Shown one piece after another: positions 8,842 to 17,874 of a stretch of DNA of 64,000 nucleotides. The notes beneath the pieces were generated by a model. That model was given only the letters and a program-made list of their open reading frames with translations. It was not told the origin of the DNA and searched no databases. Within the stretch, counting starts at the first letter, position 1. Each line of letters starts with the position of its first letter. This DNA comes from Dyella sp. RRB7. Its GTDB lineage: Bacteria > Pseudomonadota > Gammaproteobacteria > Xanthomonadales > Rhodanobacteraceae. Where the stretch lies: positions 1,116,001 to 1,180,000 of the forward strand of contig NZ_JAKWJS010000001.1 in the NCBI RefSeq assembly GCF_022761115.1, in the 5' to 3' direction. Position numbers and translations under genes: made by a program.

Positions 8842-9264
8842 ATGCTGACCATCAGCCGATCCATCGTCCTGCCCGAGACCGAGCTGACCGAGCGCTTCCT
8901 GCGTGCCGACGGTCCCGGTGGCCAGCACGTCAATCGCACCGAAAGCGCGGTGGAACTGCGCTTCGACGTGACGCATTCACCGTCGCTGCCCGATCCGGTG
9001 CGCGAACGCCTGCTGGCCCGCCGCGACCGCCGCCTCACCGACGACGGCGTGCTGGTGATCCAGGCGCGTCGCTTCCGCGACCAGTCCCGCAACCGCGAGG
9101 ACGCGCGCGAGCGGCTGGTGGAAGTCATCCGCGGCGCACTGGTCGTGCCCAAGGCGCGCGTCGCCACCCAACCCACCCGCGGCTCGAAAGAGCGCCGCCT
9201 CGCCGGCAAGCAGCAGCGGGGCAAGATCAAGCAAACGCGTTCGCGTGACTGGAGTCGTGAATGA
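8842..9264 (+). CDS. arfB: alternative ribosome-rescue factor ArfB (peptidyl-tRNA hydrolase)
   Basis: A 140-residue class-I release-factor-like protein. The catalytic GGQ lies in RADGPGGQHVNRTESAVELRF (about residues 21-41). The basic C-terminal tail (SKERRLAGKQQRGKIKQTRS) is the segment that enters the empty mRNA channel of stalled ribosomes. It lacks the stop-codon recognition domains of RF1 and RF2. ArfB releases the nascent chain when tmRNA is insufficient. Its stop overlaps the start of the acyltransferase gene (ATGA). Confidence 0.95.
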   Translation: MLTISRSIVLPETELTERFLRADGPGGQHVNRTESAVELRFDVTHSPSLPDPVRERLLARRDRRLTDDGVLVIQARRFRDQSRNREDARERLVEVIRGALVVPKARVATQPTRGSKERRLAGKQQRGKIKQTRSRDWSRE

Positions 9265-9857
9265 GCATTCCGATGCTCCCCCCCGCACCATCCGAAGCCC
9301 CCAAACTCAACAGCCGCTTCTGGCCCTGGCTGGCCCGCGTGTTGCTGCGCCTTTCCGGCTGGAAGCTGATCGGCGAGCTGCCGAACGTGCCCAAGCTGAT
9401 CCTGATCGGCGCGCCGCACTCGTCCTATTGGGACGGCTACTACGGCCTGCTGATGAAGATCGGCCTGGGCGTGGACATCAACATCATGATCAAGCGCGAA
9501 GTGCTGGAGGGCCCGTTGGGCATCATCCTGCGCCCGATCGGCATGATCGCCATCAACCGCAGCGCGGCCCTCAACGTGGTGGGCCAGATGGTGCAGCGCT
9601 TCAACGAGCGCCCGCGCATGTGGCTGGGCATCACGCCCGAAGGCACGCGCAAGAAGGTGACGCATTGGAAGTCCGGTTTCCTGCGCATCGCGCACGAAGC
9701 CGACGTGCCTATCCAGACCATTTTCCTGGACTATCCCACCAAGACCTTCACGCTCGGCCCGGTAGTGCACGCCACCGACGACCATGAGGCGGACATGGTC
9801 AGGATCCGCGAGCTGTTCACGCCCTATCGCGGCAAGCACCGCAACGCCAACGGATAA
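9261..9857 (+). CDS. PlsC-like lysophospholipid acyltransferase
   Basis: A 198-residue protein of the 1-acylglycerol-3-phosphate acyltransferase superfamily. The catalytic HX4D is HSSYWD at residues 53-58. The phosphate-binding block appears as TPEGTRKK, and GIILRPIGMIAINRS is the expected segment between them. It probably transfers an acyl chain to a lysolipid at the inner membrane. The exact acceptor cannot be told. A second PlsC-type domain in this window is the fusion at 53166. Translationally coupled to arfB. Confidence 0.8.
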   Translation: MSIPMLPPAPSEAPKLNSRFWPWLARVLLRLSGWKLIGELPNVPKLILIGAPHSSYWDGYYGLLMKIGLGVDINIMIKREVLEGPLGIILRPIGMIAINRSAALNVVGQMVQRFNERPRMWLGITPEGTRKKVTHWKSGFLRIAHEADVPIQTIFLDYPTKTFTLGPVVHATDDHEADMVRIRELFTPYRGKHRNANG

Positions 9858-9863
9858 GCACGC

Positions 9864-10499
9864 ATGGCCTCGCTCGGCATCCAGCATTTCGACGCCTTCC
9901 TGCTCGCCTGCATCGCGTTGAACATGACGCCGGGCCTGGACACGTTCTACATCCTCACCCGCAGCGGCCGCGAAGGACGCGCCGTGGGCGTGGCGGCGGC
10001 ACTGGGCATCAATGCGGGCTGCATCGTGCACACGCTGGCGGCGGTGCTGGGCATCTCGGCCATCCTGATGACGTCGGCCATCGCTTTCAGCGTGCTGAAG
10101 TATCTCGGCGCGGCGTATTTGGTGTGGATCGGCCTGCGCATGCTGCTCACGCGCGGCAGCACACGCCAGCCCACGGTGACGCGCGGCAAGGGGCTGGCGG
10201 CAGCATTCCGCCAGGGCATGCTGACCAATGTGCTGAACCCCAAGGTGGCATTGTTCTTTCTCGCCTTCCTGCCGCAGTTCGTCTCGATGCAGGCAGTACA
10301 CCCGCAACTTGGCCTGCTGGTGCTGGGCCTGAGTTTTATCGGCACGGGCACCACCTGGTCGATGGTGCTGGCGCTGACGGGTGGCCACATCCACCAGCTA
10401 TTGATGACGCGTCCGCGCCTGGGACAGTGGATGGATCGCGTATGCGGCACGGTACTGCTTGGCTTTGGCATCAAGCTAGCCTTGCAACGTCAGCACTGA
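9864..10499 (+). CDS. LysE/RhtB family amino-acid exporter
   Basis: A 211-residue integral membrane protein with about six hydrophobic segments. The LysE-family signature NMTPGLDTFYILTRSGREGR (about residues 20-39) and the central GMLTNVLNPKVALFFLAFLPQF are both present. Such proteins export amino acids or homoserine-lactone-like compounds by proton antiport. The substrate cannot be told from sequence. It starts 7 nt after the acyltransferase and probably shares its transcript. About 230 bp without a recognisable gene follow, noticeably richer in A and T. Confidence 0.88.
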   Translation: MASLGIQHFDAFLLACIALNMTPGLDTFYILTRSGREGRAVGVAAALGINAGCIVHTLAAVLGISAILMTSAIAFSVLKYLGAAYLVWIGLRMLLTRGSTRQPTVTRGKGLAAAFRQGMLTNVLNPKVALFFLAFLPQFVSMQAVHPQLGLLVLGLSFIGTGTTWSMVLALTGGHIHQLLMTRPRLGQWMDRVCGTVLLGFGIKLALQRQH

Positions 10500-10726
10500 G
10501 CATCCACTGTCAACGACGAAGCTAGTTTTGAGAATTCCGCGTTCACGGTCCCCAGCAACTTAAGCTGCGTGGCAGTGATGCATGGTCATGCCGACATACC
10601 AAGTTAGCGGTCTCATCGGGGCGACCTCACGACGCGATGCTCATCTTTCGGATTGCTCCTATATTTCCGTCATGTACCCGATCACAGAATGCGCCCGGTC
10701 AATCCACATTCCGGGCAGGGCTTCTC

Positions 10727-11425
10727 ATGGCGCCGATTGTTTTTTCACGAGCACCACTGGACAACGGAACCTGGGAGCTTTTGTTGAATTCGCTCCAAGC
10801 TCGCGGAATCGATGCCAAGCATCAGCAAATCGATCTGCACGACAATGAGATCCTGCTTGATGGCGTGCCGATATTCCGGCAACGAGCTGGTCGCGGCAAA
10901 TTGCTGCTCGACCCTAAACCCGCCATGCGCGCGACCAATCAGGTTGTCGTCGAGGTGGCTGCTGAACTTGGGCTGCTCAAGATAGATAGCGTGAACCGGG
11001 AAGGGCAGCTTTTCTTATTCATCATTGCCCTCTCGCTCTTCCTTTTATTGAAATGGTCTCCGGACCTACTCGGCCAATCTCGCCTGGCCAGTGTCCTTGT
11101 GCCCGTACCACTTTCCCTTCTTTCACTGTTTACCGTCGCTGATGGCATTGCATCGATAAAGAAAAATGAAACCTTCCCGCGCCTGCATCGGCGACCGTTG
11201 TTTCTACTGACATGCGCAGCATGGCTTGGCTATGCGGCTTATATCGTGGCGATATCGGTCATTGACGGCTGGTCACTTGAATTGCTTTTGGTTACAGCAC
11301 TGTTTCTCGCTGGCGTCTCACTGCTACTTCCCATGAGCATCTGGTGGGGCCTGCATCGGATTTATCGCAACATCTGGCTCCGGGATCTTCAAGGCCTGGC
11401 TTATTTTCAGCAGAAGCCCGACTAG
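10727..11425 (+). CDS. four-pass membrane protein of unknown function
   Basis: A 232-residue protein I do not recognise. A soluble N-terminal part (about 1-95, MAPIVFSRAPLDNGTWELLL...) is followed by four hydrophobic segments at about 97-113, 121-142, 157-178 and 182-203, with a charged loop (SIKKNETFPRLHRR). The ATG at 10727 has GCAGGG 6 nt upstream. An in-frame ATG at 10637 would add 30 unconvincing residues. Base composition and codon use are A/T-richer than in every neighbour, suggesting recent acquisition. No mobile-element ends were seen. Confidence 0.65.
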   Translation: MAPIVFSRAPLDNGTWELLLNSLQARGIDAKHQQIDLHDNEILLDGVPIFRQRAGRGKLLLDPKPAMRATNQVVVEVAAELGLLKIDSVNREGQLFLFIIALSLFLLLKWSPDLLGQSRLASVLVPVPLSLLSLFTVADGIASIKKNETFPRLHRRPLFLLTCAAWLGYAAYIVAISVIDGWSLELLLVTALFLAGVSLLLPMSIWWGLHRIYRNIWLRDLQGLAYFQQKPD

Positions 11426-11601
11426 TCCTCGAATTTATTTCCAAGCGCCAACCCGGGAAATTCTTTTCATTTGGCTGATGCCTACCCCACGGTTGGAATC
11501 ATTCGCCATCAAGTGGAACTTGGTTGCCGCACACGGAATGGTGAGTTTTTTCGCGCGCGCCGGTCGGCACGTTTTCCCCAGTCATGAGTAGGCAACGCGA
11601 C

Positions 11602-12642
11602 TCAACGTTCCGAATGACCGGACTCGTCGTAGTCTCGATGTGTCAGCAACCCCGGCCGCACCAGGTCCACGAACGCGCGCGCTTCGGCACTGAGAAACTT
11701 GCCCTTGCGCATCACCACGCCGTAGCTGCGTTGCGGGAAATACTGCTTCATGTTGCGGACGGCCAGACGCGAACGGTCGGCCTCGGTGATGCAGATGCCG
11801 GTGACGATGGAGATGCCCAGCCCCATCGCCACGTACTCCTTGATCACGTCCCAGCCACCGACTTCGATGGCGACGCTATAGGGCACCTGGCGCTGCTGGA
11901 ACACCAGGTCCACCAGCCGGTAGGTCGACAGGCGCTGGGGCGGCAGGATCAGGCCGTAGGGCGACAGGTCCTCCAGCGCCACGCTGGCTTTTGAAGCCAG
12001 CGGATGATCCAGCGGGGTGATCAGCATCGGGTCGTAGTGATGCACCGGCGCCCAGGCGATGTCGTTGGGCACGTCGAGCATGGAGCCCACCGCGAAGTCC
12101 GCCTCATCCGCCCGCAACAGCGCCAGCCCGTCCTTGCCGGTCACGTTGGCGAGCTGCAGCTGCACGGAGGGAAAGCGCTCGCGATAGCGGCGCACCAGAT
12201 CCGGCAGCAAGTACTGGATGGTGGAGCTGCCCGCCGCAATGGTCAGGCGGCCACCCTGCATGCCCTTCACCTTGGACTGGAAGTCGCGGTCCAGGTTTTC
12301 CCAGCCCTCCACCAGAGGACGCGCCAGCTCGTAGAGTGCCTCGCCCGCGTCGGTGAGGTTGATACGCCGGCGCCGCCGCTCAAGCAGGCTGACCCCCAGC
12401 TCCCGTTCCAGCGCCTGCAACTGCAGGCTCACCGTTGGCTGAGACAGGAACAGGGCCTCGGCCGCACGGGTCAGCGTGCCGAGCTTCACGGTGTACACGA
12501 AGGCCCGCATCTGCTTCTGGCGGTTGCCCTTGTAATAGAACCGTCCCGATTCACTGGCCGCGCTTTCATCGCCTTTCCGCCGCCGGGCGGGCACGCGACG
12601 CGCTTTTTTGGGTTTTTTCGGCGCCTTGCCAGCGATTTTCAT
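11602..12642 (-). CDS. LysR-family (CysB-like) transcriptional regulator
   Basis: A 346-residue LysR-type regulator. An unusual lysine/arginine-rich extension (about 1-40) precedes the winged helix-turn-helix (about 44-100, TLTRAAEALFLSQPTVSLQLQALE). The effector domain runs to about 325 (GGRLTIAAGSS..., AVGSMLDVP...). It is transcribed away from aceB across a 123-bp region containing dyads that fit LysR binding, so it probably controls the glyoxylate shunt and itself. The effector is unknown. Confidence 0.85.
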   Translation of the reverse strand: MKIAGKAPKKPKKARRVPARRRKGDESAASESGRFYYKGNRQKQMRAFVYTVKLGTLTRAAEALFLSQPTVSLQLQALERELGVSLLERRRRRINLTDAGEALYELARPLVEGWENLDRDFQSKVKGMQGGRLTIAAGSSTIQYLLPDLVRRYRERFPSVQLQLANVTGKDGLALLRADEADFAVGSMLDVPNDIAWAPVHHYDPMLITPLDHPLASKASVALEDLSPYGLILPPQRLSTYRLVDLVFQQRQVPYSVAIEVGGWDVIKEYVAMGLGISIVTGICITEADRSRLAVRNMKQYFPQRSYGVVMRKGKFLSAEARAFVDLVRPGLLTHRDYDESGHSER

Positions 12643-12671
12643 GGCATATCACTCAAGTAGTTACGCACAAC

Positions 12672-12686
12672 ATTGAGATTAACAAT
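12672..12686. promoter_or_regulatory. LysR-type box between lysR and aceB
   Basis: ATTG-N7-CAAT, which contains the T-N11-A core of LysR-family sites, lies 30 bp from the LysR gene start. The usual place for the autoregulatory recognition site is in such a divergent promoter. Confidence 0.5.
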
Positions 12687-12703
12687 ACCAAAAATTGAAA
12701 CAT

Positions 12704-12720
12704 TTGCTTTGTCAAAGCAA
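12704..12720. promoter_or_regulatory. 17-bp perfect palindrome, candidate operator for aceB
   Basis: TTGCTTTGTCAAAGCAA is a perfect dyad about a central T. It lies 45 bp before aceB where RNA polymerase would bind. It may be the activation half-site of the divergent LysR regulator or the site of another repressor. Confidence 0.5.
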
Positions 12721-12721
12721 T

Positions 12722-12760
12722 TCTCCGTGACCTAGTGTCATCCCATCGTCATCACGGAGA
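12722..12760 (+). promoter_or_regulatory. leader hairpin that can sequester the aceB ribosome binding site
   Basis: TCTCCGTGA (12722-12730) is perfectly complementary to TCACGGAGA (12752-12760), with a 21-nt loop. The second arm contains the CACGGAG ribosome binding site 6 nt before the aceB ATG (12766). When formed, the 9-bp stem would hide it. Confidence 0.5.
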
Positions 12761-12765
12761 TTCCC

Positions 12766-14361
12766 ATGGCTGTCCCCAAGGAACGCGTCCTCGCCTCCCC
12801 TGCCCAGGTTCACGGCGCCACCGGCCCGGAGCATGACGCCATACTCACCCCAGACGCCCTGACGTTCCTGGCTGACCTGCATCGCCGCTTCGACGCGCGC
12901 CGCCTGGAACTGCTGGCGGCCCGCAAGGACCGCCAGGCGCGCTACGACGCCCGCGAACTGCCCGATTTCCGTGCCGATACGGTCTCCATCCGCGAGGGCA
13001 ACTGGACCGTCGCCCCGATTCCGGCCGCCTTGCGCGACCGCCGCGTGGAAATTACCGGCCCGGTCGAACGCAAGATGATCATCAACGCGCTCAATTCCGG
13101 CGCGAAGGTGTTCATGGCCGACTTCGAGGACTCCTCGGCCCCCACCTTCGCCAACCAGATCGATGGCCAGATCAACCTGCGCGACGCGGTGAACGGCTCG
13201 ATCGAGTACACCTCGCCCGAAGGCAAGCACTACCGCGTCAACGCCAATCCCGCCGTGCTGGTGGTGCGCCCGCGCGGCTGGCACCTGCCCGAGCGCCACC
13301 TCACGGTGGATGGCGAGCCGATCGCCGGCGCGCTGGTCGACTTCGGCCTGTTCGTGTTCCACAACGCCCGCGCGCTGCAGGCGCGCGACCGCGGCCCGTA
13401 CTTCTACCTGCCCAAGCTGGAGGCGATGGAAGAAGCAGCGCTGTGGAACGAGGTGATGTCCTTCGCCGAAACCGAGCTGGACCTGCCGCCGGACTGCATG
13501 AAGGCCACCGTGCTGATCGAGACGCTGCCGGCGGCGTTCCAGATGCACGAGATCCTGCATGCGCTGCGTGGCCGCGTGGTCGGCCTCAACTGCGGCCGCT
13601 GGGATTACATCTTTTCCTACCTCAAGACCTTCCGCGCCCATGGCGACCGCCTGCTGCCCGATCGCAGCCAGGTGCTGATGACGGTGCCGTTCCTGAAGGC
13701 CTATTCGGAGCTGCTGATCCAGACCTGCCATCGCCGCGGCGCCTTCGCCATGGGCGGCATGGCGGCGCAGATTCCGATCAAGGGCGACGAAGCCGCCAAC
13801 GAGGCCGCGCTGGCCAAGGTGCGCGCCGACAAGCTGCGCGAGGTGCAGGCCGGCCACGACGGCACCTGGGTGGCCCATCCGGCGCTGGTGCCGGTGGCGC
13901 AGGAAGTGTTCGACAAGTACATGCCCTCGCCCAACCAGCTCAGCGTGGTGCGTGCGGACGTCCAGGTCACCCGCAATGACCTGATCGCACCGTGCAGCGG
14001 TTCGATCAGCCGAGCCGGCTTCGACAACAACGTCGAGGTGGCGCTGCGCTACACCGCCTCGTGGCTCGATGGCCAGGGCTGCGTGCCGATCCATCATCTG
14101 ATGGAGGACGCCGCCACCGCCGAGATCGCTCGCGCGCAGCTGTGGCAGTGGCTGCATCACGGCCCGCTCGAATTCACCGACCACGCGCCGATCGACTTCG
14201 CCCTGTTCGATCACGCCCTGGCGACGCACACGCATCGCCTGCGCGCCAGCAACGCGCCCTATGCCGCGCGCGCCGACGAAGCGGCGGCGCTGCTCAGCCG
14301 ACTCACCCACGCCGACCAGCTCGGCGACTTCCTCACCCTGGCCGCCTACGCGCAGCTGTAG
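12766..14361 (+). CDS. aceB: malate synthase A
   Basis: A 531-residue enzyme that condenses glyoxylate with acetyl-CoA to malate, the second step of the glyoxylate shunt. Family blocks include [46 protein letters not shown] and [15 protein letters not shown], which carry the catalytic arginine and magnesium-binding acidic residues. Length is typical of the A isoform (about 530) rather than the G isoform (about 720). It is followed by aceA after 49 nt, so acetate or fatty-acid carbon use is expected to switch on both together. Confidence 0.97.
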   Translation: MAVPKERVLASPAQVHGATGPEHDAILTPDALTFLADLHRRFDARRLELLAARKDRQARYDARELPDFRADTVSIREGNWTVAPIPAALRDRRVEITGPVERKMIINALNSGAKVFMADFEDSSAPTFANQIDGQINLRDAVNGSIEYTSPEGKHYRVNANPAVLVVRPRGWHLPERHLTVDGEPIAGALVDFGLFVFHNARALQARDRGPYFYLPKLEAMEEAALWNEVMSFAETELDLPPDCMKATVLIETLPAAFQMHEILHALRGRVVGLNCGRWDYIFSYLKTFRAHGDRLLPDRSQVLMTVPFLKAYSELLIQTCHRRGAFAMGGMAAQIPIKGDEAANEAALAKVRADKLREVQAGHDGTWVAHPALVPVAQEVFDKYMPSPNQLSVVRADVQVTRNDLIAPCSGSISRAGFDNNVEVALRYTASWLDGQGCVPIHHLMEDAATAEIARAQLWQWLHHGPLEFTDHAPIDFALFDHALATHTHRLRASNAPYAARADEAAALLSRLTHADQLGDFLTLAAYAQL

Positions 14362-14410
14362 ACCTTCACTCGTTGCATCAACGCATCACGGATACGCAGG
14401 AGAAAACCTC

Positions 14411-15715
<1,305 letters not shown>

Positions 15716-15815
15716 CGCACACTAGACGTGCGTGAGCCGGCAAGGACGCCGGCGCGTGCGCGGAGAGGGCGGCCCTGTCCTGCCTCTTCGCGCACGCCAC
15801 GCAGGGACTATTGCT

Positions 15816-17618
15816 TCATGCCTGCGCCGGCGCGGCCGCTTCCGGTGGCACCAGGGCAATCACCAGCCAGCCCGGGCGCGGTTCCAGTTCGCGCTTCACC
15901 GAGGCCACGCGCAACGCCCCCTTTTCCTCCACACCGAACAACAGCACGGTAGGCGAGCCGTATTGTTCGATGAAATGAGGCCAGTCGAATGCCTGCGTGA
16001 GTCGCGTCGACTTGATGCGCCAGCCCTCGGCCAGCCGCTCGGCAAAGCGTTCATGGGTCAGGTCTTCGCCAAACAGCGCCGGCGCCAGCAGGTGGCCACC
16101 GAGCTGCCCGCGATCACTGGCATCCTGCGGTGCCTCGTTCTTCAGCCGGTAGATGCGTGCGCGCCCGAACTCCTGGCGGTAGTACACGCAGGCGAGCGCG
16201 TTGCGCTCCCGATTGGGCGACATCGCCAGCAGGCGACCGATGCCGGTGAGATCCAGATGGCGTTCCGCATAAGCCGTGGCGGGGTGACCGAAGAACGTGG
16301 TCAGGCCATCCATCCGCGCCAGGCGGATGCCCTCCCAGTGTTCGTCGGCCACGATCACGCGGAAACCCGCATCCGCCAACGCACGCGCCAACAGGCGCGC
16401 CACCTGGTCGGAGCCATAAATCAATACGCCATTGGGATCCGGCTCGGCCACCTTCAGCCAGCGCGCCAACGGCCGGGCCGTCGCACTCTGCAGAACCACC
16501 GTGCCGATGATGAGGATGAAGACCAGCGGCACCAGTTCCTCGGCACCCGGCGTGCCCAGCGCATCCAGTCGCAATGCGAACAATGCGGAGACGGCGGCCG
16601 CTACGATGCCACGCGGCGCCACCCAGGCGATCAGTGCCCGCTCGCGCCAGCTCAGCGTGCTGCCCGCGCTGGCGATGATCACCGTGACCGGCCGCACCAC
16701 CAGCTGCGCGGCGATGAAGATCGCCACGCCCGCCCACAGCACGCCAGGAGGCAGCGGCCACTGCAGGCGCGCCGCCAGCAGGATGAACAGCACCGACACC
16801 AGCAAGGTGGTGAGGTTTTCCTTGAAGTCGAGAATGTCGTCGATATGCACATCGCGCATATTGCCCAGCGCGATGCCCATCACCGTCACCGCGAGCAGGC
16901 CCGATTCATGGCTGAGCGCGTTGGACAGCGAAAACGCGAGCAACACCGCCACCAGCGCGCCGAAATTCTGCAGGTACTCGGGAATCAATTGGCGGCGCAA
17001 GAACATTGCCAGCAACCACGCGGCGAGCAGGCCGATGATCGTGCCGCACGCGATCACGGTGAGAAACACCCCGATCGTGTGGCCCTCCTGGTGCGAGACG
17101 ATCGCCTCGTACACCAGCACGGCGAACAGCGCGCCGAGCGGATCGATCACGATGCCTTCCCAGCGCAGCGTGTTGGCGATGCGGGCATTGGGCCGCACCG
17201 TGCGCAAGATGGGCGCGATCACGGTGGGCCCGGTCACGCAGGTGAGGGCGCCGAACAGCAGGGACACTTCCCAGCTCAATCCACCCAGGTAGTGGGCCGC
17301 CACCGCCAATAGCAGCACGGCGACCACCGCCCCATAAGTGACCAGCCCGCGCACCACGCCACCGATGCCCGGCAGCTCGCTGAAACGCAGGGTCAGGCTG
17401 CCCTCGAACAGGATCAGCGCCACCGCCAGCGAAACCATCGGAAACAGCAGCGGGCCCAGCAGCTTGTCCGGCTGCACCACGCCTGCGACCGGACCCAGCA
17501 GGATGCCTGCCAGCAACAGGAACAGGATCGCGGGCAACTTCACCCGCCATGCCAGCCACTGGGCAAGGAAACCGATGCCCAGCACGAGCACCAGCAGCAT
17601 TCCGAGATCAAGCGACAT
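15816..17618 (-). CDS. CPA1 family sodium(potassium):proton antiporter with TrkA-N domain
   Basis: A 600-residue protein. The N-terminal ~400 residues form a 12-13-segment cation/proton antiporter, with the family motif GALTCVTGPTVIAPILRTVRPN and GIVIDPLGALFAVLVYEA, which holds the ion-binding aspartate. A cytoplasmic nucleotide-binding TrkA-N-like domain follows (GVLIYGSDQVARLLARALADAGFRVIVAD, about 405-500). It should regulate pH or sodium/potassium balance. The ATG at 17618 is 7 nt after AAGGA, supporting this start over an upstream in-frame one. Its leader is long and structured (see 17726-17771). Confidence 0.9.
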   Translation of the reverse strand: MSLDLGMLLVLVLGIGFLAQWLAWRVKLPAILFLLLAGILLGPVAGVVQPDKLLGPLLFPMVSLAVALILFEGSLTLRFSELPGIGGVVRGLVTYGAVVAVLLLAVAAHYLGGLSWEVSLLFGALTCVTGPTVIAPILRTVRPNARIANTLRWEGIVIDPLGALFAVLVYEAIVSHQEGHTIGVFLTVIACGTIIGLLAAWLLAMFLRRQLIPEYLQNFGALVAVLLAFSLSNALSHESGLLAVTVMGIALGNMRDVHIDDILDFKENLTTLLVSVLFILLAARLQWPLPPGVLWAGVAIFIAAQLVVRPVTVIIASAGSTLSWRERALIAWVAPRGIVAAAVSALFALRLDALGTPGAEELVPLVFILIIGTVVLQSATARPLARWLKVAEPDPNGVLIYGSDQVARLLARALADAGFRVIVADEHWEGIRLARMDGLTTFFGHPATAYAERHLDLTGIGRLLAMSPNRERNALACVYYRQEFGRARIYRLKNEAPQDASDRGQLGGHLLAPALFGEDLTHERFAERLAEGWRIKSTRLTQAFDWPHFIEQYGSPTVLLFGVEEKGALRVASVKRELEPRPGWLVIALVPPEAAAPAQA

Positions 17619-17725
17619 GCACGATCCTTCGAGCGTCCGCGACTTCGCTATCGGAGCACGCACGCAGCCGCGACGTCTACCGCCCCGGTGAATCGGCACA
17701 GAAACCGAAGAGGAGAGAGGCCAAG

Positions 17726-17771
17726 CCCCGGTATCGGACGGGGGGAGGGGGAGGGAGTACCGATACCGGGG
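17726..17771. promoter_or_regulatory. 12-bp perfect hairpin with G-rich loop in the antiporter leader
   Basis: CCCCGGTATCGG (17726-17737) and CCGATACCGGGG (17760-17771) pair perfectly around a 22-nt loop. On the + strand the loop is three G-runs of 6, 5 and 3 separated by single A's. In the antiporter transcript the loop is C-rich. A quadruplex on one DNA strand is possible. It may be a leader regulatory structure, or a comM terminator, although no T-run follows. Confidence 0.55.
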
Positions 17772-17781
17772 TGGCGGGCTG

Positions 17782-17797
17782 AGTTCATTAGAGAACT
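17782..17797. promoter_or_regulatory. AGTTC-N6-GAACT dyad at the antiporter start point
   Basis: A 5-bp perfect inverted repeat with a 6-bp spacer lies about 5-20 nt downstream of the predicted transcription start at about 17802, a position suited to a repressor. Confidence 0.35.
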
Positions 17798-17808
17798 AGC
17801 GGGTACAG

Positions 17809-17836
17809 ATAATACGCCGCGGCCTGGACAAGTCAA
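17809..17836 (-). promoter_or_regulatory. strong sigma-70 promoter of the antiporter gene
   Basis: On the minus strand TTGACT (17836-17831) and TATTAT (17814-17809) are separated by 16 bp. The start would be near 17802, giving a leader of roughly 180 nt. Confidence 0.6.
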
Positions 17837-17874
17837 TACCCGTCGGTTCAAAAATTGCCGTTCCCGGGCTCGCC

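Noticed and set aside
15732-17312. 526-codon open frame opposite the antiporter gene
   Set aside because: Composition is arginine/glutamine/histidine-rich and it has no motifs. The minus-strand antiporter is unambiguous.
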